This document shows, one piece after another, positions 52,486-59,816 of a stretch of DNA of 64,000 bases; position 1 is the first letter of the stretch, and each line of letters opens with the position of its first letter. The stretch comes from JADJPO01 sp963724535 (lineage in GTDB: Bacteria; Actinomycetota; Actinomycetes; Actinomycetales; Kineosporiaceae), in the NCBI GenBank assembly GCA_963724535.1, contig CAVRVD010000026.1, positions 62,001-126,000 on the forward strand. The letters run 5' to 3'. The notes beneath the pieces are model-generated. The model had not been told where the DNA came from. It did not search any database and saw only the letters and a program-made list of their open reading frames with translations. A program made the translations under genes and the position numbers.

Positions 52486-52491
52486 TAGACT
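52486..52491 (+). promoter_or_regulatory. Candidate -10 element of ychF
   Basis: TAGACT, 9 nt before the GTG at 52501. No ribosome binding site lies between, so the mRNA is leaderless or nearly so. Confidence 0.45.
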
Positions 52492-52500
52492 CCACTCCTC

Positions 52501-53577
52501 GTGGCACTCACCATCGGCATCGTCGGACTGCCCAACGTTGGCAAGTCGACCCTCTTCAACGCGTTGACCAAGGCCGACGTCCTGTCCGCCAACTACCCCT
52601 TCGCGACGATCGAGCCCAACGTCGGCGTGGTCGCGCTGCCCGATGCCCGACTCGGGGTGCTGGCGAGGATCTTCGGTAGTGCGAAGATCGTGCCGGCCAC
52701 GGTCTCGTTCGTCGACATCGCCGGAATCGTCAAGGGGGCCAGCGAGGGGGAAGGGCTGGGCAACAAGTTCCTGGCCAACATCCGCGAGGCCGACGCGATC
52801 TGCCAGGTGGTGCGGGCCTTCGCCGATGACGACGTCGTGCACGTCGCGGGCCGAGTGGACCCAGCCGATGACATCGAGGTGATCCACACCGAGCTGATCC
52901 TGGCCGACCTGCAGACGCTGGAGAAGGCGATCCCGCGCCTGGACAAGGAGGTCAAGGGGCGCAAGACCGACCGCGCGGTGCTGGACGCCGCGGTGGCGGC
53001 GCAGGAGCGGCTGAACGCCGGGACCCCGTTGCACGCCGCCTCGGATCTTGATCTGGCTCCGATCCGCGAGCTGTCGCTGATGACCGCCAAGCCGTTCCTC
53101 TACGTGTTCAACGTCGACACCGACGGGCTGAGCGACACCGCACTGCACGACAAGATGCGGGCCCTGGTGGCGCCTGCGGATGCGATCTTCCTGGACGCCA
53201 AGCTGGAGGCCGAGCTGGTCGAGCTGGACGATGCGGAGGCTGCCGAGCTGCTGGCCGGCGTCGGGCAGACCGAGTCGGGCCTGGACCAGCTGGCGCGCAT
53301 CGGGTTCCACACGCTTGGGCTGCAGACCTACCTGACCGGCGGGCCGAAGGAGGCCCGGGCCTGGACGATCCGGCAGGGCTGGACGGCGCCCCAGGCCGCC
53401 GGGGTGATCCACACGGACTTTCAGCGCGGGTTCATCAAGGCCGAGGTTGTCTCGTTCGTCGACCTGGTGGACGCCGGGTCGATGGCTGAGGCCAAGGCGC
53501 GGGGGAGGGTCCGGATGGAGGGCAAGGACTATGTGATGGCCGAGGGCGACGTGGTCGAGTTTCGGTTCAACGTCTGA
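52501..53577 (+). CDS. ychF: Redox-regulated ATPase YchF (Obg family)
   Basis: 358 residues. G1 loop GLPNVGKST at about 9-17, G3 DIAGIVKGASEGEGLGN, a helical hairpin insertion, FNVD in the NKxE position and a C-terminal TGS domain starting near 275 (GFHTLGLQTYLTGGPKEARAWTIR). YchF binds ATP rather than GTP and acts on ribosome function and the oxidative stress response. The gene is near ispH and xseAB in the conserved block. Confidence 0.97.
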   Translation: MALTIGIVGLPNVGKSTLFNALTKADVLSANYPFATIEPNVGVVALPDARLGVLARIFGSAKIVPATVSFVDIAGIVKGASEGEGLGNKFLANIREADAICQVVRAFADDDVVHVAGRVDPADDIEVIHTELILADLQTLEKAIPRLDKEVKGRKTDRAVLDAAVAAQERLNAGTPLHAASDLDLAPIRELSLMTAKPFLYVFNVDTDGLSDTALHDKMRALVAPADAIFLDAKLEAELVELDDAEAAELLAGVGQTESGLDQLARIGFHTLGLQTYLTGGPKEARAWTIRQGWTAPQAAGVIHTDFQRGFIKAEVVSFVDLVDAGSMAEAKARGRVRMEGKDYVMAEGDVVEFRFNV

Positions 53578-53674
53578 GCGAGTCGGCGGTGGGTTCCCGG
53601 CTGGGCGCGGGGAATGGGGCTTGGTTGGCCCACTTCCCCGCACGGAGAGGCCGGAGCCGTGCCACGATGGCTCG

Positions 53675-53758
53675 ATGTTCCCCGCGGACCTACCCGTACT
53701 CGAGCGGCCGCCGGTGCGGCTGACCCCGTTCCGTGCCGATGACAGGCGCAGCGGTTGA
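53675..53758 (+). pseudogene. Truncated N-terminus of a GNAT acetyltransferase
   Basis: ATG 53675 opens a 27-residue peptide, MFPADLPVLERPPVRLTPFR then ADDRRSG and a stop, which resembles the first strand and loop of RimJ/RimL-type acetyltransferases (xLTPFRADD). The rest of the domain is absent downstream in all frames. Probably the remnant of a deleted gene. Confidence 0.5.
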
Positions 53759-53828
53759 GCCCTGGAACCAGGCTGTACAGGTACGCCGTCACCGGCGGGC
53801 CGGGTGACGACGCGCAAGGGTCTTCGGG

Positions 53829-54269
53829 ATGAGCGAGGTCGAAGAGCTCCCGCCGGGTCTGGAGCTGGTGCGGGTCACCCCGACGTTCGACGAGAACACC
53901 ATCCCGGCGGGCCTGTTGAAGGCCCATCAGGTTGCCGCCGGGGTCTGGGGGCGCCTCGTCGTCCACTCCGGGGCCGTCCGGTTCGTCTTCGAGGACAGCG
54001 CCGAACCCCACGAACTGCATGCCGGCAGCAGCATCGCCATCCCGCCGCAGCGACCGCATCACCTGGAAGTGATCGGACCGGTCCGGCTCGCCGTCGAGTT
54101 CCATCGGCCGCCGGACGACTCAGTCGATGCACCGGCAGACCGGCAGCATCCGGCGACCACCCCGCTGGGACTTCGGGCCGACGGCCTGCCTCCGGACGTC
54201 GAACCCGGCGCCACAGGGGCGGGTTCATCCTGGCGCAGGTCAGGTCATGGCGGCCCCGTCGGTCTGTGA
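53829..54269 (+). CDS. DUF1971 (TehB-N-like) cupin-type protein
   Basis: 146 residues. The first ~90 match DUF1971: PPGLELVRVTPTFDENTIPAGLLKAHQVAAGVWGRLVV and IPPQRPHHLEVIGPVRLAVEFHR, the small cupin-like domain also found at the N-terminus of some TehB tellurite resistance methyltransferases. The following ~55 residues are Pro/Gly-rich and do not look conserved; they may be a frame extension after a lost stop. No strong ribosome binding site. Confidence 0.75.
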   Translation: MSEVEELPPGLELVRVTPTFDENTIPAGLLKAHQVAAGVWGRLVVHSGAVRFVFEDSAEPHELHAGSSIAIPPQRPHHLEVIGPVRLAVEFHRPPDDSVDAPADRQHPATTPLGLRADGLPPDVEPGATGAGSSWRRSGHGGPVGL

Positions 54270-54312
54270 TGTCGGACGTGAAACTCATTGGCTGACAGTC
54301 CGTGACGGCCTC

Positions 54313-54318
54313 TAGGGT
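54313..54318 (+). promoter_or_regulatory. Candidate -10 element of the GNAT gene
   Basis: TAGGGT followed by 6 nt and ATG 54325; no Shine-Dalgarno. Confidence 0.5.
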
Positions 54319-54324
54319 GTCAGG

Positions 54325-55230
54325 ATGACCGCCGGCTCTGGGACGCTGCACTTCACCGAGGACCCGGACGCCTTCCTGACCAGGGCGGGCGACCACCTCG
54401 CCGCCGACGCCCTGCTCGGCACCATCCTCGCCTCGGCCACCCACCAGGCGCAGGCAGCCGATGCGGCCGGGATCCGGCGTGACCCGACGGTGCCGCGGTG
54501 GTGGGTGAGCGTGGAGGGCGCCAGGGGCGCGGTGGTCGGCGCCGCGATGCGGAGCGCTCCCTTCCGGCCGTATCCGCTGTACCTGTTGCCGATGCCGGAC
54601 GCCGCGGCGGTCGAGCTGGCCAGAGCACTGCACGGTCGCGGCGAGGCGGTGGACGGCGTCAACGGCGTCGTGCCGGCGGCGCGGGTGTGTGCCGAGGAGC
54701 TGGCTGGGTTGACCGGGCGGGCAGTCCGTCTCGACGTGGCGGTGCGCCTGTTCGAGCTCGCCGAGCTCGTACCCCCGCGAGCCGTGGAGGGACGGTTGCG
54801 TCCGGCCCGCGCGGGCGAGGTCGACCTGGTCCTGGACTGGTTCGCCCGGTTCGGCGTCGAGGCCGACGAGCAGGCGGGTCGGGCGCCGGGGGTGCTACCC
54901 GCCGAGGAGCCGAGTCGCCCGGAGATGCTCCGACGCATCGTCGGCGGTCAGGTCCAGCTCTGGGTCGACCCCAGCGACACCCCTCGGCACCTGACCGTCT
55001 TCCGCCCGCCGAGCTTCGGGGTGTCCCGGATCGGTCCCGTGTTCACCCCCAGGCGGTTTCGCGGCCTCGGCTACGCCAGTGCCGCAGTAGCCCAGGTGTC
55101 CCGGTGGCTCCTGGACGACGGCGCCCGGGTGTGCCTGAACACCGACCAGGCCAACCCGACGTCGAACGCCATCTATGAACGACTGGGTTTCGCACCGGTC
55201 GCCGACATGGCCAACTTCAGCCTGGTGTAG
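54325..55230 (+). CDS. GNAT family N-acetyltransferase, two-domain
   Basis: 301 residues. The N-terminal half (about 1-140) has a degenerate acetyltransferase fold. The C-terminal half holds the acetyl-CoA motif RRFRGLGYASAAVAQVSRWLL (Q/RxxGxG/A) and TDQANPTSNAIYERLGFAPVA. A two-domain GNAT of this type is common in actinomycetes; substrate unknown. Leaderless start inferred. Confidence 0.85.
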   Translation: MTAGSGTLHFTEDPDAFLTRAGDHLAADALLGTILASATHQAQAADAAGIRRDPTVPRWWVSVEGARGAVVGAAMRSAPFRPYPLYLLPMPDAAAVELARALHGRGEAVDGVNGVVPAARVCAEELAGLTGRAVRLDVAVRLFELAELVPPRAVEGRLRPARAGEVDLVLDWFARFGVEADEQAGRAPGVLPAEEPSRPEMLRRIVGGQVQLWVDPSDTPRHLTVFRPPSFGVSRIGPVFTPRRFRGLGYASAAVAQVSRWLLDDGARVCLNTDQANPTSNAIYERLGFAPVADMANFSLV

Positions 55231-55247
55231 CCGCTCACCAGCCCTCC

Positions 55248-55685
55248 TCACCAACCATCCTCACCAACCGTCCGGTGCCGCATCCGCTTGGTCTCACCCC
55301 GGCGCCGCTTCTCATCGATGCGCCGCTGCCGGGCGGCCCGGCTCGGGCCGCTCGGACGGCGCCTCGCCGGCGGCGGGGCGACCGCTTCTCGGACCAGCGC
55401 GGCCAGACGCGCCAGCGCCGCCTCCCGGTTGCGGCGCTGGGACCGGAACTGGGACGCGGTGATCCGCACCTCGCCGTTCACGCTGCGCGCCGCCAGCCGC
55501 TCCAACGCCCTCCCGCGTACGTGCTCCGGCACAGCGGCGGACGACGCGGCGTCCCAGATCAGCTCGACCCGCGAGTCGGTGGTGTTCACGCCCTGGCCTC
55601 CCGGGCCGGACGAGCGAGAGAACCGCCAGCGCAGCTCGACCGCCGGGATCCGCACCGTCGGGGTGACGACCAGGTCAGCGTCCAT
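55248..55685 (-). CDS. arfB: Alternative ribosome-rescue hydrolase ArfB
   Basis: 145 residues. GGQ motif at residues 29-31 (SSGPGGQGVNTTDSRVEL), homologous to release-factor domain 3, then SQRRNREAALARL and a C-terminal basic tail (RRIDEKRRRGETKR) that enters the mRNA channel of stalled ribosomes. It releases the nascent chain without a stop codon. ATG 55685 chosen for normal length. Codirectional with the downstream HNH gene. Confidence 0.94.
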   Translation of the reverse strand: MDADLVVTPTVRIPAVELRWRFSRSSGPGGQGVNTTDSRVELIWDAASSAAVPEHVRGRALERLAARSVNGEVRITASQFRSQRRNREAALARLAALVREAVAPPPARRRPSGPSRAARQRRIDEKRRRGETKRMRHRTVGEDGW

Positions 55686-55692
55686 CGACGTG

Positions 55693-55800
55693 TCACACCA
55701 CCCGCAGCACGTCACCGGTGTCGCGCTCGCGGCGGGCCACGCCATCCGGGCCCACGGCGACGCCCTCGGCCGCAGCGAGGTAGACGTGCCGGATCTCCAC
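55693..55800 (-). CDS. Small ORF upstream of arfB
   Basis: 35 residues, VEIRHVYLAAAEGVAVGPDG then a charged end. It reads like the beginning of a small conserved protein but matches no family I recognise. Its stop lies 8 nt upstream of the arfB ATG. Weak evidence: no clear binding site. Confidence 0.3.
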   Translation of the reverse strand: MEIRHVYLAAAEGVAVGPDGVARRERDTGDVLRVV

Positions 55801-55828
55801 ACCAGCAGCCTACGGCGCGCAAGGATCG

Positions 55829-57928
55829 CTACCGGGGTTCCCGCCATCCCGAGTAGCTGCGTCCGGCCGGTGTTCTCCAGACGGTTCGGCCGGTGACCGG
55901 GTCGCGAGCGGGCGTCAGTGCCCCCCGGGTCTTCAGTCGGTGATGGTGTTCGCACAACGCGTGCAGGTTGCAGTCGCAGGTGGGTCCGGCCTGCGCGCCG
56001 TCGCGATCCCAGGGTCTGATGTGGTCCAGCTCGCACTGCCGGGCTCGTCGCCGACATCCCGGGGCGGCGCAGGTGCCGTCCCGGGCCTGCACGAAGCGGC
56101 GCAGCTGCGGTCCCGGTCGGTAGCTGGGAGTGAAGGTGGACCGCCCGAGGGCAACGATGGTGCCGTGGGCAGGGGAGCCGTCCCGGTCGTCCACGATCGC
56201 GCAGCGCCACACGCCGTCCGCGGCCAGCTCGCGGGCGAACTGGGCCGGGATCGGTCCGTACCCGTCCAGGGTGCAGGGCGCATCGGACTGTCCGGTCAGC
56301 ACGGACAACGGAACCGTGACCAGGACGCGGGAGCGACTCCGGCAGGCCGACCGACCGGTGGGCCGTAGCAGCCAGTCGGGCAAGGCCGCGTCGGGAGTGA
56401 GCGTGTCGGTCGCTGCCTCCTGCCCGGTGTCCGCCGTCGGCTGCTCCGATTCCGGAACGGAGGAACCTGCTGTGGCGCAGGAGTCAGGTGTGGTGGAGCA
56501 GTCAGTGCCGCTCACTCGTGCCGCAGCCGCAGCGAGGACGTCGGCCAGGACGTCGACCCGGGTTGCAGACGGGAGACGTTGTTCGGGGTCATCGGGGTCC
56601 GGGCCGAGTCGGGGGTTGTCCGGGTCGTCCGGGCGGACGACGGGCGCCGCCCCCGTACGCGCGGCGGCGGTCAGCGCGTTGAGGTCGGCCCGCATCGCTT
56701 CGACCTGGTCGGCGCCGGCGATCAGGGTCATCTGGGCCATGCCGTGGGCCAGGGCGCGGAACCGCAGGCGACGTTCACGACGCTGCTCGGCGGCGGCCTC
56801 CTCCGCTGACGCGGGGTCGGCTGCGATGACCAGCCGGTCCAGTAGGGACGAGAGCTGGCCGCGGGTGGCGGTTTCGGCGACCGTCCGAGCGGCCTCGTCC
56901 GTTCCGGCCGGGGCGACCAGGGCGGCCTCGACGTCCGGATGGTGGATGCCGGACAGGCCCTGCGCCTTGTCGGTGACCATCACGGCCTTGGCACTGTCGA
57001 GACGGCCCTGCGCCCACAACCGGAACAGCCTCGGCATGGCCACCGGGAGCCAGCGAGCCGCGTGCAGCAGAGCTGCTACAGCATGCCGGGTGGTGCCGGT
57101 GGCCAGGGCGATCTCGGTGGCGGTCGGCCACAGCCCCTCGTCTTCGCCGCCGAACGAGCCGGCGTATCGCTCCCGAAGCTCACCGGCCGCCCGGCACTCC
57201 AGGGCGCCCGCCCAGGCAGCCAGGCGGTGTGCTGCGGACACGGTCGAAAGAACCTGTTCCTCAGTCAGGGCGTCCAGGCGTCCCAGCCGACCCGTGGTCA
57301 GTCCCAGGTCGCCGGTCAGAGCGGAGAGCAAGTGGGCGCTCTGCGGGCCCGGTGCGACACCGTTCAGCCGGGACATCACGTCGGCGACCGTGCCGACCGT
57401 GCCCGGGTCGACGGATCCTTGGGGCATCACGGCCTCCAGGCCGGGACCGCGATCCGTCGGCGGCAGTCCGGCCACCGACCGCAACCGGGCGATCTCGGCC
57501 CGGGCTGCGCTCAAATCCGTCGTTGCGCCGGTGTGCAGTGCGCGCTCTCGAGCCAACTCCCGCTGCAGGATCTGGACCTCCAGCGACAGCGAGGCCGCGG
57601 TGGGCGCGAGCAGCTGGTCGGCTGTGCGAGGTCGCGCAGTGGTGCGGCCGGTGTCGGCCGGCTCGCACAGCTCCACCGGCGGTTCGGGTGCAGGTGATGC
57701 CAGCACCTCGGCCGGGTACTCCAGTGGCGATTCCAGCACGGGAGGGGGTTCGGCTGCCGGCACGTGCGTGTACCGCAGGAACTCGCGGACGGCGGCGTCG
57801 TCGTGCGCCGTCCAGTGCAGGTCAGCCCACTCGGCTATCGGAGTCACACCCCGGGCCGATGTGCGGTGCAGCCGGTCGCGTAGGTCGACCTCAAGGGCCG
57901 ACGGTGCCGCACCGCCGCATTCGAACAT
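55829..57928 (-). CDS. DUF222 / HNH endonuclease protein (13E12-type)
   Basis: 699 residues. DUF222 helical region about 175-480, and an HNH motif near the C-terminus: CAAPGCRRRARQCELDHIRPW followed by CNLHALCEHHHRLKTRG. These proteins are multi-copy in many actinomycetes (13E12 family in mycobacteria) and are believed mobile. An unusually long N-terminal region (about 170) with coiled-coil character is present. Leaderless: TAGACT (57935-57940, minus strand) 6 nt before the ATG, with TTGCCT (57957-57962) as -35. Confidence 0.88.
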   Translation of the reverse strand: MFECGGAAPSALEVDLRDRLHRTSARGVTPIAEWADLHWTAHDDAAVREFLRYTHVPAAEPPPVLESPLEYPAEVLASPAPEPPVELCEPADTGRTTARPRTADQLLAPTAASLSLEVQILQRELARERALHTGATTDLSAARAEIARLRSVAGLPPTDRGPGLEAVMPQGSVDPGTVGTVADVMSRLNGVAPGPQSAHLLSALTGDLGLTTGRLGRLDALTEEQVLSTVSAAHRLAAWAGALECRAAGELRERYAGSFGGEDEGLWPTATEIALATGTTRHAVAALLHAARWLPVAMPRLFRLWAQGRLDSAKAVMVTDKAQGLSGIHHPDVEAALVAPAGTDEAARTVAETATRGQLSSLLDRLVIAADPASAEEAAAEQRRERRLRFRALAHGMAQMTLIAGADQVEAMRADLNALTAAARTGAAPVVRPDDPDNPRLGPDPDDPEQRLPSATRVDVLADVLAAAAARVSGTDCSTTPDSCATAGSSVPESEQPTADTGQEAATDTLTPDAALPDWLLRPTGRSACRSRSRVLVTVPLSVLTGQSDAPCTLDGYGPIPAQFARELAADGVWRCAIVDDRDGSPAHGTIVALGRSTFTPSYRPGPQLRRFVQARDGTCAAPGCRRRARQCELDHIRPWDRDGAQAGPTCDCNLHALCEHHHRLKTRGALTPARDPVTGRTVWRTPAGRSYSGWREPR

Positions 57929-57934
57929 ATGTCC

Positions 57935-57962
57935 AGTCTACACGGAAGCCGTTGCCAGGCAA
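57935..57962 (-). promoter_or_regulatory. Promoter of the HNH gene
   Basis: Read on the minus strand: TTGCCT, 16-bp spacer, TAGACT, 6 nt, ATG 57928. Fits a leaderless sigma-70 promoter. Confidence 0.5.
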
Positions 57963-58053
57963 GGGCACTGCCCCGATCCGCTCGCGCGCGGCGACGTGCA
58001 CCGGGAAGCCCACGCCCACCCGGGCGAGCTGCGGACCCTGCACACTGGTCGCT

Positions 58054-59748
58054 GTGGCACACCTCGACGTCAACACCGTCTCGTTCACACTCCCGGACGG
58101 CCGCCCGCTGCTCGACGAGGTGACCTTCCGGATCGGGGACGGGGCGGTGGCCGGTCTGATCGGACCCAACGGCACCGGCAAGACCACCCTGTTGCGGATC
58201 ATCGCCGGTGACCTGGCCGCCCACTGCGGCGCGGTGACCGCCAGCGGCAGTCTCGGCGTGATGCGCCAGTTCGTCGGTCAGCCCCCCGTCGACGGCGACG
58301 GTCCGGACGACGTCCGCGGACTGCTCGTCTCCCTTGCCCCACGGCGGATCCGGGACGCCGCCGCGGCGCTCGAGGCAGCCGAGCTGGCAATGATGACCAC
58401 GGACGACGAGCCCACCCAGCTGCGCTACGCCCAGGCGCTGGCCGACTGGGGCGACGTCGGCGGCTACGAGGTCGAGACGCTCTGGGACGTCTGCACCACC
58501 GCCGCGCTCGGCGTGGAGTACACCCGCTGCCAGTACCGCAGCCTGACCACCCTGTCCGGCGGAGAGCAGAAGCGCCTGGCCCTGGAGGCCCTGCTGCGGG
58601 GACCGGACGACGTGCTGCTGCTCGACGAACCCGACAACTTCCTCGACGTCCCGGGCAAGCGCTGGCTGGAGGCGCGCCTGGCCGAGACGCTCAAGACCGT
58701 CCTGCTGGTCTCGCATGACCGCGAGCTGCTCGCCCGGGCGACCACCCATATCGTGACCCTGGAACCCACGGCGGTCGGAGCCGTCGCCTGGCTGCACGGC
58801 GGCTCGTTCTCCACCTACCCGCAGGCCCGCGCCGACCGGAACTCCCGGTTGGAGGAGCTGCGCCGTCGCTGGGACGAGGAGCACGCCAAGCTGAAGACCC
58901 TCGTGCACACGTTGCGGGTCAAGGCCGAGTTCAACGACGGCATGGCCTCGCGTTACCAGGCCGCCCAGACCCGGCTGCGCAAGTTCGAGGAGGCCGGCCC
59001 GCCGCAACAGGTCCCGACCGAGTCGAAGGTCACCATGCGGCTGCGAGGTGGACGCACCGGCAAGCGGGCCGTGGTCTGCGAACAGCTGGAGCTGACCGCG
59101 CTGATGCGCCCCTTCGACGCCGAGATCTGGTTCGGCGAGCGGGTCGCCGTCCTCGGGTCCAACGGCTCCGGCAAGTCCCACTTCCTGCGGCTGCTCGCCG
59201 CCGGCGGCACCGACCCCGAGCCCGAGCACCGTCCGGTCGACGAGACCAGGGTCGACCCGGTGCCGCACACCGGTCGGGCCCGCCTCGGCGCCCGGGTCCG
59301 TCCCGGGTGGTTCGTGCAGACCCACCACCATCCCGAGCTGCGTGGCCGGACTCTGCTGGAGATCCTGCACCGCGGCACCGACCACCGAGCCGGGATGCCC
59401 CGCGAGCAGGCCGCCCGAGCCCTGGACCGGTATGGCCTGGCTCGGGCCTCGGAGCAGACCTTCGACTTCCTCTCCGGCGGGCAGCAGGCCCGGCTGCATA
59501 TCATGCTGCTGGAGCTGTCCGGCGCCACCCTGCTGCTGCTCGACGAGCCGACCGACAACCTGGATCTGGACTCGGCCGAGGCGCTCGAGGCGGCGCTGGA
59601 GACCTTCGAGGGCACTGTCCTCGCGGTCACTCACGACCGTTGGTTCGCCCGCGGCTTCGACCGGTTCCTCGTCTTCGGCGCCGATGGCACCGTCTACGAC
59701 GCCACCGAGCCGGTCTGGGACGAGTCCCGGGTAGTCCGGGAACGCTGA
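58054..59748 (+). CDS. ABC-F family ATPase
   Basis: 564 residues, two ABC domains without membrane segments, separated by a linker of arm type (about residues 245-320, SRLEELRRRWDEEHAKLKTL). Walker A GPNGTGKTT and GSNGSGKS, signatures LSGGEQKRLAL and LSGGQQARLHIMLLEL, Walker B LLLDEPDNF and LLLDEPTDNLDL. ABC-F proteins act on the ribosome (translation factors or antibiotic-resistance ARE). Which applies cannot be told. GTG 58054 has no binding site; CACACT 7 nt upstream may be a weak -10. Confidence 0.92.
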   Translation: MAHLDVNTVSFTLPDGRPLLDEVTFRIGDGAVAGLIGPNGTGKTTLLRIIAGDLAAHCGAVTASGSLGVMRQFVGQPPVDGDGPDDVRGLLVSLAPRRIRDAAAALEAAELAMMTTDDEPTQLRYAQALADWGDVGGYEVETLWDVCTTAALGVEYTRCQYRSLTTLSGGEQKRLALEALLRGPDDVLLLDEPDNFLDVPGKRWLEARLAETLKTVLLVSHDRELLARATTHIVTLEPTAVGAVAWLHGGSFSTYPQARADRNSRLEELRRRWDEEHAKLKTLVHTLRVKAEFNDGMASRYQAAQTRLRKFEEAGPPQQVPTESKVTMRLRGGRTGKRAVVCEQLELTALMRPFDAEIWFGERVAVLGSNGSGKSHFLRLLAAGGTDPEPEHRPVDETRVDPVPHTGRARLGARVRPGWFVQTHHHPELRGRTLLEILHRGTDHRAGMPREQAARALDRYGLARASEQTFDFLSGGQQARLHIMLLELSGATLLLLDEPTDNLDLDSAEALEAALETFEGTVLAVTHDRWFARGFDRFLVFGADGTVYDATEPVWDESRVVRER

Positions 59749-59816
59749 CCAACGTCTGCCCCCCGACGAGCGGGTCGGCACGAGGATCGACCCAGGCTGA
59801 CGTTGAGGAGTCGCCG

